This document shows positions 5,606 through 12,465 of a stretch of DNA of 22,979 nucleotides, in pieces. The notes beneath the pieces are model-generated. The model searched no databases. It worked only from the letters and a program-made list of their open reading frames with translations, and was not told the DNA's origin. The stretch is from positions 1-22,979 of the IMG/VR virus record IMGVR_UViG_3300046660_000471. One strand, written 5' to 3'. Each line of letters begins with the position of its first letter. The first letter of the stretch is position 1. This stretch comes from a virus. A program made the translations under genes and the position numbers.

Positions 5606-6240
5606 GGACTCACCAGGCTTCCGCCGTGGGCCTTCGCGTACGCCTTCAGCACGTCATCCGGGATGCGCCCGGTCGACTTCACTTCGTACCCCTTCTGACG
5701 TCCCCAGGCCCGAATGATCGCGCTTGAATCCGTGGCCACGGTGACCGAAGGGGCCTTCTCGATCGAGGCCGCGAAGATGGGGGCCTGAACGGCAGGGGCC
5801 TCCCATTGCGGCCACGGCTCTTCGTCCTGGTGCTCTTCGTCCTCGGGGGCCAGGTCGACCAGCTCGACGCCGAGGGGCGTCCGGCGCTTCGTCATGTGCG
5901 TGAACAGGTGGACGGCCAGGGGGACGGCCAGGGAGGGAACGCCCCGGATCACGGGGCCCGGAACGGTGTCCGGAAGACTGTTGGACCAGAGCGAGTAAGC
6001 GAAGAACATTCCGGCGAGAATCCACGGGTAAGCCGTGGCCTTCCAGCCGAAGTCACGGAGCCTGTACGCCACCCATACGGCGATGGTGACGAATCCTTCG
6101 ACGATCAGAGGGTAAATCGCGCTGAGACGCTGATTACCCGAGCTTCCCAGGTAGACGAAGCGGAGGGCTTCATACGAGAGCGTGAACGCGCCCGCGGCGA
6201 TGCCTACAACGACACCAGCGGCGACCTTATCGGCCTTCAT
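5602..6240 (-). CDS. DUF2637-type membrane protein fused to an Lsr2-like DNA-binding domain
   Basis: 212 residues; ATG 6240 follows GGAAGGGGAAAGCAC. Four membrane segments are visible at about residues 7-31, 43-60, 70-87 and 101-116. Sequence marks such as FTLSYEALRF, YPLIVEGFVTIAVWVAY and VPSLAVPLAVHLFTHM match the DUF2637 family, found in actinobacterial plasmids, ICEs and phages. An acidic linker (EDEEHQDEEPWPQ) follows. Residues about 172-206 (SSAIIRAWGRQKGYEV, STGRIPDDVLKAYAKAHG) match the Lsr2 C-terminal DNA-binding domain, with TGR in place of RGR. The protein should tether AT-rich DNA to the membrane. It is co-transcribed with and overlaps the lsr2 gene, so the two may work on the same DNA. 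Confidence 0.85.
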   Translation of the reverse strand: MKADKVAAGVVVGIAAGAFTLSYEALRFVYLGSSGNQRLSAIYPLIVEGFVTIAVWVAYRLRDFGWKATAYPWILAGMFFAYSLWSNSLPDTVPGPVIRGVPSLAVPLAVHLFTHMTKRRTPLGVELVDLAPEDEEHQDEEPWPQWEAPAVQAPIFAASIEKAPSVTVATDSSAIIRAWGRQKGYEVKSTGRIPDDVLKAYAKAHGGSLVSP

Positions 6241-6270
6241 GTGCTTTCCCCTTCCGGCCCCGAGGGGCCG

Positions 6271-6328
6271 TTTCTCGCTGACATTGGGAATCTAGCACTA
6301 GGCACGATCGTATTTCAAGTCTAGTTTC
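6271..6328 (-). promoter_or_regulatory. Operator-bearing promoter of the Lsr2 operon
   Basis: Minus strand: GAAACTAGACTTGAAA (6328-6313) includes -35 TTGAAA (6318-6313), 18 bp, -10 TAGATT (6294-6289), then TGTCAGCGAGA and a GGCCCCTCGGGGCC leader hairpin. A second CTAG lies in the spacer. Confidence 0.7.
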
Positions 6329-6344
6329 AGGGAAGAACGAGAAA

Positions 6345-6366
6345 GGGCCCCCCTTCCGGGGGGCCC
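6345..6366 (-). terminator. Hairpin terminator
   Basis: Minus strand GGGCCCCCC, loop GGAA, GGGGGGCCC, then TTTCTCG. It ends the 37-residue gene at 6373-6486. Confidence 0.85.
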
Positions 6367-6372
6367 TTCTGA

Positions 6373-6486
6373 CTAGCTCTCGTCTCCGAGGCGCTCCCAC
6401 TCGAAGCGGTGAGCGTGATTCGGGTTGTCGTCGCACTCGTCGTGCCAGACACAAACGAGCTTCCAGTTCGGATCGAAGAAGTGCAT
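6373..6486 (-). CDS. 37-residue microprotein
   Basis: ATG 6486 has a good Shine-Dalgarno (AAGGGAAACG) and the short frame ends 7 bp before a strong terminator. The peptide (starts MHFFDPNWKLVCVWHDECDD, then HAHRFEWERLGDES) is rich in Trp, His and acidic residues. It has two cysteines and two or three histidines that could bind a metal ion. A full cassette (promoter 6519-6564, leader hairpin, Shine-Dalgarno, terminator) around such a small frame is strong evidence that it is a gene. Function unknown. Confidence 0.7.
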   Translation of the reverse strand: MHFFDPNWKLVCVWHDECDDNPNHAHRFEWERLGDES

Positions 6487-6518
6487 TTCGTTTCCCTTCT
6501 CTCGGCCCCTGGGGGCCG

Positions 6519-6564
6519 TCTCGCTGACAAGAGAAACGATACTAGTATTTGGAACGCTGCGCAA
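6519..6564 (-). promoter_or_regulatory. Promoter with the operator in the spacer
   Basis: Minus strand: -35 TTGCGC (6564-6559), 17-bp spacer with GTTCCAAATACTAG, -10 TATCGT (6541-6536), leader TTGTCAGCGAGA, then a GGCCCCCAGGGGCC hairpin. Same layout as 3777-3823. Confidence 0.7.
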
Positions 6565-6592
6565 GCGTGTAAACGGTCCGGGAACGAAGAAA

Positions 6593-6610
6593 CCCCCGCC
6601 GAAGCGGGGG
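6593..6610 (-). terminator. Hairpin terminator with TTCG loop
   Basis: Minus strand CCCCCGC, TTCG, GCGGGGG, then TTTCTTC. It ends the gene at 6618-6815. Confidence 0.85.
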
Positions 6611-6617
6611 GCTCTCT

Positions 6618-6815
6618 CTACGCCGTGCCGTACAACAGGGCGACCTTCACCGAGGTAATCAGGCAATCGGCCATCTGTCGGGCCTCGAAGATGCTCCGGG
6701 CCTTCTCTTGGGCCCTTACGGGGTTCTCGGCATCTATGGCGTATCCGAGGACGTACGGCCGTCCCTGGTAGCGGTAACGGAGCCTGGCGTAATAGACGTG
6801 AAGCTGATTGGCCAC
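6618..6815 (-). CDS. Hypothetical small protein
   Basis: 65 residues from GTG 6815, the first start after the neighbouring terminator; longer in-frame extensions read through that terminator and the next gene. It is a compact alpha/beta-looking protein: a Tyr/Arg-rich strand (VYYARLRYRYQGRPYVLGYAI), an acidic turn, a helix (RAQEKARSIFEAR) and a final strand. No cysteine cluster or catalytic motif is visible. The Shine-Dalgarno is weak (AAGAGAGAAC). No operator promoter lies between it and the upstream gene's hairpin at 6855-6876, so it probably depends on read-through. Confidence 0.6.
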   Translation of the reverse strand: MANQLHVYYARLRYRYQGRPYVLGYAIDAENPVRAQEKARSIFEARQMADCLITSVKVALLYGTA

Positions 6816-6854
6816 GTTCGTTCTCTCTTGAGTTGCTGTGTATCGGGGGGGAAG

Positions 6855-6876
6855 ACCGGCCCCCGAAGGGGCCGGT
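6855..6876 (-). terminator. Hairpin terminator with TTCG loop
   Basis: Minus strand ACCGGCCCC, TTCG, GGGGGCCGGT, then CTTCCCC. It ends the gene at 6884-7279. The T-tract is poor, which would allow read-through into 6815-6618. Confidence 0.75.
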
Positions 6877-6883
6877 CGGTCTA

Positions 6884-7279
6884 TCAGCCTTCGTACTCGG
6901 CCACGATCCGGGCCCAGTAGCGGCGGGCCGCTTCGGTGTTCGCCGACCGGGCCAGGTCGAGGAAGTTCGCGGGGGCCTTTCCAGGCCGCTTCGCGGGCTT
7001 CTCCTCGGCCTTCTCGACCTTCGGGGCCTCGGCCTTCTTCGTGGCTTCCAGCGTGGCCAGGGCGGCGGCCTCGCACTTCTTGCACAGCTTCCGGCCACCG
7101 GTCTTACGCGCCGCCTGAAGGGCCTTCTTCAGGTCTTCGTACCCCTTGCCCGTAGCCAGGTTGAAGGATCGAGAGAGGACCGGGCACGCGGTCACCGCGT
7201 AGTTCAGTGCGGAACCCTTCGAACGCTCGGCGATACCGTCGATGTGGTTCGTAGTGCGGTTGTAGCGGATCGTGAACAT
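6884..7279 (-). CDS. Hypothetical protein with CxxC and a Lys/Ala-rich C-terminal region
   Basis: 131 residues from ATG 7279 (GGAAGGAAAAGCCAA upstream). An ATG 11 codons earlier falls inside the 5' leader element and is rejected. The N-terminal half has strands (MFTIRYNRTTNHIDGI) and a Cys in TACPVL; the middle has the pair CKKC (about residues 65-68), possibly one zinc site with the earlier Cys. A long Lys/Glu/Ala/Pro linker (KKAEAPKVEKAEEKPAKRPGK) leads to a C-terminal helix ending ARRYWARIVAEYEG. The basic linker suggests nucleic-acid contact. Single cassette with promoter 7301-7358. Confidence 0.7.
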   Translation of the reverse strand: MFTIRYNRTTNHIDGIAERSKGSALNYAVTACPVLSRSFNLATGKGYEDLKKALQAARKTGGRKLCKKCEAAALATLEATKKAEAPKVEKAEEKPAKRPGKAPANFLDLARSANTEAARRYWARIVAEYEG

Positions 7280-7300
7280 TTGGCTTTTCCTTCCGGGGTC

Positions 7301-7358
7301 TCTCGCTGACAAGAGAAAAGCTACAGCGTTTAAACGCCCGGTGTCAAATACTAGGTTC
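7301..7358 (-). promoter_or_regulatory. Operator-bearing early promoter with leader element
   Basis: Minus strand: operator GAACCTAGTATTTGA (7358-7344), -35 TTGACA (7347-7342), 18-bp spacer with GTTTAAAC, -10 TAGCTT (7323-7318), leader TTGTCAGCGAGA (to 7301). Confidence 0.8.
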
Positions 7359-7380
7359 GATCGGGTCCAGAAACGCCAAA

Positions 7381-7400
7381 GGGCCCCCCGAAGGGGGCCC
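7381..7400 (-). terminator. Hairpin terminator with TTCG loop
   Basis: Minus strand GGGCCCCC, TTCG, GGGGGCCC, then TTTGGCG. It ends the SprT-like gene. Confidence 0.85.
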
Positions 7401-7411
7401 CTGACTGGCCG

Positions 7412-8077
7412 TTAGGCCGCAACTTCCATCACGGTTCCGAAGGGGCAGACCGGCATTCCAACTTCGATCCACTTCGCGGTGGTGCGGACCACGTACCCGC
7501 CACACTCGCACTCGGAAGAGCACTGAACCTTGATCATGCGGGTTCCCTGCTTCTTCGGGCCCGAAGGGGCGGCGGGGGCCTCGGGCTCTTCCGGCTCTTC
7601 CGGAGAGTCCTTCGGGTCTTCCTTCGGCCGGATCGGGGCACCCATGGTGTACAGCTTCGCGTGATCGTAGGGGCCGATAGCCTTCGCAAGTTCCTTCAGG
7701 GTCACGGCAAGTTCCGGGGTGGCCACGGTGGCAGTCATCTTCCCGGTGAGACCGAGCTTCTTAGCGTGCGTCGCGAAGTCCCCCTTGTGGCCGCTCTTAC
7801 AGTTGTCCGCAGCGTGCACCAGCTCATGAATCAGAACGTCGAGGACACGGCCCGCATCGTTCATCTCAGGGCTAATGAATATGTGGTTCAGGCCGTCCTC
7901 AGAGAGCGTGGTCGGCCAGCACTGGCCGAGGATCGTTGCACTCTCGCGCTTCGCGCCGTAGCCGAACCCCACAGAGACGTGAATCTTCTCGGGGAGGGGA
8001 AACCCGATCTCCTCGAACTGCGGACGCAGAGCGTCAATCGCCAGGTGAAGCCACTCTTCGCGGGTGATCTCTCGCAT
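7412..8077 (-). CDS. SprT-like zinc metalloprotease-fold protein
   Basis: 221 residues from ATG 8077 (AGGAAGGGGAACATC upstream). The core carries HELVH (residues 84-88) followed by GHKGD (96-100), the HExxH...H zinc site of SprT/SPRTN-like proteins, whose cellular members cleave DNA-protein crosslinks. An acidic Pro-rich linker (EDPKDSPEEPEEPE) leads to a C-terminal zinc ribbon (CSSECECGGY, then CPFG). The combination of HExxH domain plus zinc ribbon fits a DNA-associated protease or a phage structural protein of the same fold. It is the most upstream of the small cassettes and has two operators at its promoter, so it may be tightly controlled. Confidence 0.8.
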   Translation of the reverse strand: MREITREEWLHLAIDALRPQFEEIGFPLPEKIHVSVGFGYGAKRESATILGQCWPTTLSEDGLNHIFISPEMNDAGRVLDVLIHELVHAADNCKSGHKGDFATHAKKLGLTGKMTATVATPELAVTLKELAKAIGPYDHAKLYTMGAPIRPKEDPKDSPEEPEEPEAPAAPSGPKKQGTRMIKVQCSSECECGGYVVRTTAKWIEVGMPVCPFGTVMEVAA

Positions 8078-8119
8078 GATGTTCCCCTTCCTGCGGTGGC
8101 CGGCATTTCCGGCCCCCGT

Positions 8120-8197
8120 TCTCGCTGACAGGAAGAACGTTACTAGCATTGGGAACCTGTGTCAACGTTTAAACGGTCTACGCCAAAACCTAGTTTC
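8120..8197 (-). promoter_or_regulatory. Double-operator promoter of the SprT-like gene
   Basis: Minus strand: upstream operator GAAACTAGGTTTTGG (8197-8183), a GTTTAAAC palindrome, -35 TTGACA (8165-8160), 17-bp spacer with GTTCCCAATGCTAG (second operator, 8156-8142), -10 TAACGT (8142-8137), leader TGTCAGCGAGA, then a GGCCGG/CCGGCC hairpin before the Shine-Dalgarno. Confidence 0.8.
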
Positions 8198-8211
8198 AGG
8201 GCATACGAAAA

Positions 8212-8237
8212 CGGCCCCCCGCCGAAGCGAGGGGCCG
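8212..8237 (-). terminator. Hairpin terminator of the nucleotide-metabolism operon
   Basis: Minus strand CGGCCCCTCGC, TTCG, GCGGGGGGCCG (11 bp with one U-G pair), then TTTTCG. It lies about 57 bp after the dCMP deaminase stop. Confidence 0.85.
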
Positions 8238-8294
8238 CTGTTCCATCCTTCAAACGTGTCAGCGAGAGAAGGGGAAGGAACGGGTTCGAGAGTA

Positions 8295-8732
8295 TCAGTC
8301 GGACCCTGGCGGAATCCATTCACCACCAGGCCAGACAACGCGCCGAAGGCCGGTCGAGCTGATCAGCGTGCGGCAGCTCGGGCAGGGTGCGCGCGTCACG
8401 TACAGGGTTGCCCCCGCTCGACGCTCTACGGGCGTCCACCTGATCGCGTTGCGCTCCGCATGGTCGGCAATGCAGTTCGAGTAATCGGAGTCTCGGGGGC
8501 ACTCGTCCACGCTGAGACGGCCCCGAGGACAGGCACCAGCGGACAGGCAACCGGGCACCCCTGGCGGGGCCCCGTTGTAGCCCGTTCCGACCGGCACCGG
8601 TAGGCCGGCACCCTGGGCCCCGGGGGCCACAACTACCGCCCCGACAAGGGCTCTTGTGCAATCCGCGCGGCCGGCAACGGCCTCGGCGATGCCCAGAAAG
8701 TACGCGTCCCAGGAAGGCCGCGGGTCGGTCAT
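8295..8732 (-). CDS. Deoxycytidylate (dCMP) deaminase
   Basis: 145 residues, ATG 8732 overlapping the upstream stop (ATGA). It converts dCMP to dUMP, the substrate of thymidylate synthase. The catalytic zinc site is clear: HAERNA (His91, catalytic Glu93) and CPSC (Cys117, Cys120). GYNGAP at 51-56 is the nucleotide-binding turn seen in dCMP deaminases. Four other cysteines (62, 68, 78, 87) could form a second, structural zinc site, as in some phage enzymes. It is the last gene of an operon with ThyX, so the two should act in sequence on the dTMP route. Confidence 0.92.
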   Translation of the reverse strand: MTDPRPSWDAYFLGIAEAVAGRADCTRALVGAVVVAPGAQGAGLPVPVGTGYNGAPPGVPGCLSAGACPRGRLSVDECPRDSDYSNCIADHAERNAIRWTPVERRAGATLYVTRAPCPSCRTLISSTGLRRVVWPGGEWIPPGSD

Positions 8733-9097
8733 GCGAGGAACCTTCGGGTCTCTATCCCTGCCTTCTCGGCAAGGTTGGCGGTCATGGTTGCGCCCTTGCT
8801 GCCCTGGCGGATGAAGGCGAGGCAGATGTCAGGCTGTAGCTCGACCAGCTCGACGTTCCGCAGGAAGCCCGCGCGCTTCCCGTAGCGGTCCCAATCGGCC
8901 GGGCGCCGGATGACGTGCATTCCGGTCGCCCTGGCGTAGTCGTCGGCGAGAGCATCCGCCCCGGTGGGGCAGGCTCCGTGAATCAGCACCGCTTCGCGGT
9001 GGGGGGTCTTCCACTCGTACAAAGCCCGGAACACTTCAAGCTCGATGGTTCTCGGGTCGGCCCAATCGCGGGAGCCGCTTACGAGGATCTTCAGCAA
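8729..9097 (-). CDS. DUF2493/SLOG-family nucleotide-binding protein
   Basis: About 122 residues from TTG 9097, which sits just before the upstream stop. The longer frame (to 9271) lies over the preceding gene and lacks conserved sequence. The protein begins KILVSGSRDWADPRTIE and has VLIHGACPTGADALADDYA and RPADWDRYGKRAGFLRN, the Rossmann-like hallmark pattern of DUF2493 (SLOG superfamily, related to YspA and DprA-like folds). Such proteins are thought to bind nucleotide-derived ligands. It lies between dCMP deaminase and ThyX and is translationally coupled to both neighbours, pointing to sensing or processing of nucleotides. No catalytic role can be assigned. Confidence 0.82.
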   Translation of the reverse strand: MLKILVSGSRDWADPRTIELEVFRALYEWKTPHREAVLIHGACPTGADALADDYARATGMHVIRRPADWDRYGKRAGFLRNVELVELQPDICLAFIRQGSKGATMTANLAEKAGIETRRFLA

Positions 9098-9360
9098 CCG
9101 TCGTCGTTCACGTACACGGGCACCGGGACAACCGTGGTCGAGTGGCCACCATGCGAAGGGGTCGACGGACGGACCGGCCGAGGGGCCGAGGGTCGAGGGG
9201 CCGAGGGCTTCGAGAAGGACGGAACACGCGGGGCAGGTGCAGGGGCCGGACGGGGCACGGTGGCCGCACACGCGGTATCAGCGTCACACGACACAATGCC
9301 GACAACGGCGAGAAGCATTGCAGCCACGGCGAGCGCAACGCGCTTCAGGGTTATGTTCAA
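9091..9360 (-). CDS. Small Pro-rich exported protein, likely lipoprotein
   Basis: 89 residues from TTG 9360, chosen for the Shine-Dalgarno AAAGAGG five bases upstream and its position 11 bp after the ThyX stop. The N-terminus is a signal peptide: Lys/Arg at residues 5-6, a hydrophobic core (VALAVAAMLLAVVGIV), then IVSC, which fits a lipobox with the lipidated cysteine at about residue 25. The mature part has another Cys and a long Pro/Ser/Ala-rich low-complexity stretch (PAPAPAPRVPSFSKPSAPRP). It ends VYVNDDGC. A secreted or membrane-anchored protein inside a nucleotide operon is odd; a role in superinfection immunity is possible but not shown. Confidence 0.6.
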   Translation of the reverse strand: MNITLKRVALAVAAMLLAVVGIVSCDADTACAATVPRPAPAPAPRVPSFSKPSAPRPSAPRPVRPSTPSHGGHSTTVVPVPVYVNDDGC

Positions 9361-9371
9361 CGGGGCCTCTT

Positions 9372-10070
9372 TCAGTACGAGTAAGGAAACTCGGGCACGT
9401 CCTGTACGGCGTGCGGAGCGATGTTCCGAAGGTGGGCGAGGATCAACCCCGCGAAGTCTCGAATCTCCCTGTCGGCGGCCTGGTGCCAACGCTTGCCGAG
9501 GACGTCACGCCAGGCCCGGAGATTCCCGGACACGACGAAGTCAACGGGGGTGGCATTCGGGAGGACGGCCCGAGCGGCTTCGCGCGCTTCCTTCCGCTTC
9601 AAGCCCTGGTCGGCCAGGTGCCGAACCAACACGCTGTAATCGTTCAGGGCGAAGGCGTACGAGTCTCGGACCAGACCAGCGGCCGAGGAATCGGACGCAA
9701 TGGCAGGGGGAAGAACGGGCTCGGGGTGGCTCTTCTCGGTGTCGACGTACCTCTGAGACTCGACCGAGAAGGAAAGGAACCGGTGTCGCTCTAGCTCCAA
9801 GAGAAGGGCACGGGAAACGCCTTCAACGTAGAACGTGACCGACGCGTGTTCGAGAACCGAGAAGTGACCCTGTCGGATGATGTTCCGGAGATAGTCACTG
9901 TTCGCGGCCGTGTCTGGATTCGGCTTCGACCAGCTCTTGTAACACGCTCGACCGGCGAACTCTGCGACCGCGTCAGCATCCGTCACCGGCATATCCGGAT
10001 CGTCGGCCAGGGCCTCGAAACCCTCGGGGAATTCGATAACGCTGGTCGTAGAGACAGGGGTGACCTTCAA
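9372..10070 (-). CDS. thyX: FAD-dependent thymidylate synthase ThyX
   Basis: 232 residues from TTG 10070 (GGAAGGATTCCCC upstream). The ThyX signature RHRxxSxxxxSxR is complete: [13 protein letters not shown] at residues 95-107. [15 protein letters not shown], before it, matches the conserved flavin/dUMP-binding region, and [13 protein letters not shown] downstream is also typical. The length is close to normal for the family. It makes dTMP from dUMP using methylene-tetrahydrofolate and FAD, acting after the dCMP deaminase encoded in the same transcript. An operator (10172-10186) and a long leader hairpin precede it. Confidence 0.95.
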   Translation of the reverse strand: MKVTPVSTTSVIEFPEGFEALADDPDMPVTDADAVAEFAGRACYKSWSKPNPDTAANSDYLRNIIRQGHFSVLEHASVTFYVEGVSRALLLELERHRFLSFSVESQRYVDTEKSHPEPVLPPAIASDSSAAGLVRDSYAFALNDYSVLVRHLADQGLKRKEAREAARAVLPNATPVDFVVSGNLRAWRDVLGKRWHQAADREIRDFAGLILAHLRNIAPHAVQDVPEFPYSY

Positions 10071-10094
10071 GGGGAATCCTTCCGGGAATTGAGA

Positions 10095-10134
10095 GACAGA
10101 GGGGGCCGGGCCGGTTCACCGGTCCCCCTCTGTC
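10095..10134 (-). terminator. Long hairpin between the reductase gene and thyX
   Basis: GACAGAGGGGG pairs with CCCCCTCTGTC (11 bp), with an inner CCGG/CCGG stem. On the minus strand it is followed by TCTCTCAATTCC. It could terminate the reductase transcript, or form the GC hairpin at the start of the thyX leader, as in the small cassettes. Confidence 0.65.
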
Positions 10135-10146
10135 GTTCTGTGCTTA

Positions 10147-10186
10147 GTATCTCGCGCCTAGGGTGGCGGTTCCAAATACTAGGTTC
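10147..10186 (-). promoter_or_regulatory. Operator and probable thyX promoter
   Basis: Minus strand: operator GAACCTAGTATTTGG (10186-10172) overlaps a -35-like TTGGAA (10175-10170). With an 18-bp spacer the -10 would be GATACT. The -10 box is weaker than in the small cassettes, and the GTCAGCGAGA leader is missing. Confidence 0.55.
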
Positions 10187-10193
10187 GTGCCTG

Positions 10194-12260
10194 CTACTTA
10201 ACCGGGCACGCGCCCGAAGCGCACGCTTCGTCGTACGACGCGTCAACGCTCTTCGCGGCGGCCTCTTCGTACTCCTCGGCCGTAATCCGCTCATACGGAC
10301 TCTGCGGCCTGGCGAGGTCCGGGAACACCGTGGTTCCCTTCAGTACGGGCAGGAACCGCTTTAGCGTCTCCTCGGCCTGGTCCTGGTCGAGCTGTCCGGG
10401 AAGAACGTTCACGGTGAAGCTCACCGCGTTGTCAGCAAAGTTCTTCTGATACATGGCCTGAAAGGCCAGCATGTCAGCGAAGCCGATTTCATCGGCAGAC
10501 TCGACTAGCGAGGCCGGCAAACCGAGGGCTTCGACCTCTTCGACCAGCTTTTCCTTCGTGGGAAACTCGACCACAACGGTATTCCCGCTCTTGTCGTACA
10601 CGTCCGTCTCGACGTTGTGCCCCTGGGCGAAGAACGCGTTTACACGCTCCGCCTGTACCGCGTCGACCAGAGAGAACCGAACGCGCCGGATGAAGTGGCG
10701 AGCGTAGATCGGGTGAATGCCTTCAGTAACCCCCGGCATCTTCGCAATGGTGCCCGTGGGGGCAACCGTGGTGAGCTTGACCGGCACCGGGATACGAAGG
10801 TCATGGGCAAACTCGACCGCGGCGGCCTTCACTTCGTTCGCCATGATGCGAAGCTCGAAGGGGAACCTGAAGAAGCTCGGGGCCTTCGAGTATCGGACAC
10901 CCTGTTTCGCCAAATAGCCCTGAACGCCGAAGTGACCAACACCGATCCGGCGATTCCTCGCCAGGGTCTCACGCTGTTTCGGGTCGTTCACGTCACCATA
11001 GGTGGCGCGAATGAGAAAGCGCGTCATCAGTCGGTGAGCTTCAAGGATTCCTTCTAGGTCGCTATCCTCGCTCGACTTCTTCGGCGCGAACGCGTCGAGG
11101 TTGACGTGTCCCAGGTTGCAGTTCTCCCAGGGTTCGAGGGCGATTTCACCGCACGGGTTCGTGGCAATAACCTCGTTCGGCTCCCCGACATTCGACAGGC
11201 TGATATTCCAGTAACCGGGCTCCCCGTTGTCGAGCATTCCGGCAACCGTGGCCGAGTGCACTCGGGCCGCGTGCGCTTCCGGCGCATAGGTCGAATGCTG
11301 GTCCCAACCCTTGAAGCCGTTCAGGGCCTCTATGAACCGATCATCGATCACGACACTGATGTTCGTGGTCCAGTGCTTACCGGTATCGGTCTTACAGCGG
11401 ATGAAGTCGAATACCTGGGGGTCGTCCCACTCGACCATGGACATGCGGGCCGAACGGCGGTTACCGCCGCTCACCACACATTCCGCAATGGCGTGGTCAA
11501 TCTCCATCGCCCCGAGGGGCGACAGGTGCTCGCTCTCGACGGCCCCGTTCATCGTGGCCGCAATGTCGAGCATCATCCGCGCGAAGGGCCGAGGGCCGGA
11601 CGCGGTACCGCCGAAGGTTCGCAGGGGCTCACCAGCTCCCCGGACGCGCGACACGTCATAGACCCTGTCATCGTGCTTCACGTCCTGGCGGTGGTAGGTG
11701 TCGAGAAGGTCGACCAGGGCGACGGCCCAACCCTCGCGCGAGTCTTCGACCGCGAAGGCTCCGCCCCATTCGTGCGAGTAGTCATCAGAGAGCACACCCG
11801 CGGCCTTCATGGCCGCATAGTCCGGGTGCTCGGGGTCGCACACCACATGCACGTTCAGGGGCCGCAGAGGGGCCCCGTAGGGCTTCAGGAAGCGGCTCGA
11901 ATAGTTGGCCCCTACTCCGCCACCTTCCATCAATCGCATGAAGGTGAATTCGAAGTGAGTCGACAGCTTCTCGCCCCAACCGCTCACATGGCAGTTAAAG
12001 AGGTACTGCCTTCCGGGAACGCCAGAAGCCCAGAGGTGACGGCCGGCAGGGAGAATCTTGAAGTCGTACATAAGCTCTATGAGCCGTTCCCGCTCACCGG
12101 GCTTCCGGTGCTTCTCAGGCACCAGGGAAAGGTTTCCGTCGACCACACGGGTAACCGTGTCGAGCCACGATTCCCGGTCGCCATTCGGCTTCACTCGCTG
12201 ATAGGTACGCTCATACACAGTCTCGCCGGTAGGGCCAAAGTTCGGGGCATGGGAAAGCAA
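10194..12260 (-). CDS. nrdJ: Class II (cobalamin-dependent) ribonucleotide reductase
   Basis: 688 residues from TTG 12260 (AAGGAACG upstream). It matches the monomeric adenosylcobalamin-dependent ribonucleoside-triphosphate reductase type. The disulfide cysteine is in LFNCHVSG (Cys90). The radical site NPCGEIALE gives Cys370 and Glu372, and ENCNLGH gives Cys381. The 11-residue Cys370-Cys381 spacing is the same as in the Lactobacillus enzyme. The C-terminus CASGACPVK carries the Cys pair (680, 685) that re-reduces the active site. It turns NTPs into dNTPs without oxygen or a second subunit but needs host vitamin B12 cofactor. It supplies precursors for the replication genes upstream. Confidence 0.93.
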   Translation of the reverse strand: MLSHAPNFGPTGETVYERTYQRVKPNGDRESWLDTVTRVVDGNLSLVPEKHRKPGERERLIELMYDFKILPAGRHLWASGVPGRQYLFNCHVSGWGEKLSTHFEFTFMRLMEGGGVGANYSSRFLKPYGAPLRPLNVHVVCDPEHPDYAAMKAAGVLSDDYSHEWGGAFAVEDSREGWAVALVDLLDTYHRQDVKHDDRVYDVSRVRGAGEPLRTFGGTASGPRPFARMMLDIAATMNGAVESEHLSPLGAMEIDHAIAECVVSGGNRRSARMSMVEWDDPQVFDFIRCKTDTGKHWTTNISVVIDDRFIEALNGFKGWDQHSTYAPEAHAARVHSATVAGMLDNGEPGYWNISLSNVGEPNEVIATNPCGEIALEPWENCNLGHVNLDAFAPKKSSEDSDLEGILEAHRLMTRFLIRATYGDVNDPKQRETLARNRRIGVGHFGVQGYLAKQGVRYSKAPSFFRFPFELRIMANEVKAAAVEFAHDLRIPVPVKLTTVAPTGTIAKMPGVTEGIHPIYARHFIRRVRFSLVDAVQAERVNAFFAQGHNVETDVYDKSGNTVVVEFPTKEKLVEEVEALGLPASLVESADEIGFADMLAFQAMYQKNFADNAVSFTVNVLPGQLDQDQAEETLKRFLPVLKGTTVFPDLARPQSPYERITAEEYEEAAAKSVDASYDEACASGACPVK

Positions 12261-12273
12261 AGAGGTTCGTTCC

Positions 12274-12465
12274 TTAATCGTCTTCAGAGACTCGACCGGG
12301 GCAAGCGTGATCCCTTGTCGCTTGCACCAGATCGAACAGGGTTACTTCACGGCCAGGACAACAGGCGCAACCGCCCTGAGCTACGGTCTCCCCGCATTCG
12401 AGGCAGCAGAGTTCCGCGCCCCCGTTGTCCCACCCGATCACTTGAAATTGGCGGTATCGGCTCAC
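12274..12465 (-). CDS. Small zinc-ribbon protein
   Basis: 63 residues from GTG 12465, overlapping the upstream stop (GTGA). It has CCLEC (about residues 20-24) and GGCACCPG (about 31-38), two paired-cysteine knuckles typical of a compact zinc ribbon, then a helix ([14 protein letters not shown]). No function is recognised. It lies between the sigma-like gene and the ribonucleotide reductase, 13 bp before the latter, and is part of the same transcript. Confidence 0.7.
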   Translation of the reverse strand: MSRYRQFQVIGWDNGGAELCCLECGETVAQGGCACCPGREVTLFDLVQATRDHACPGRVSEDD

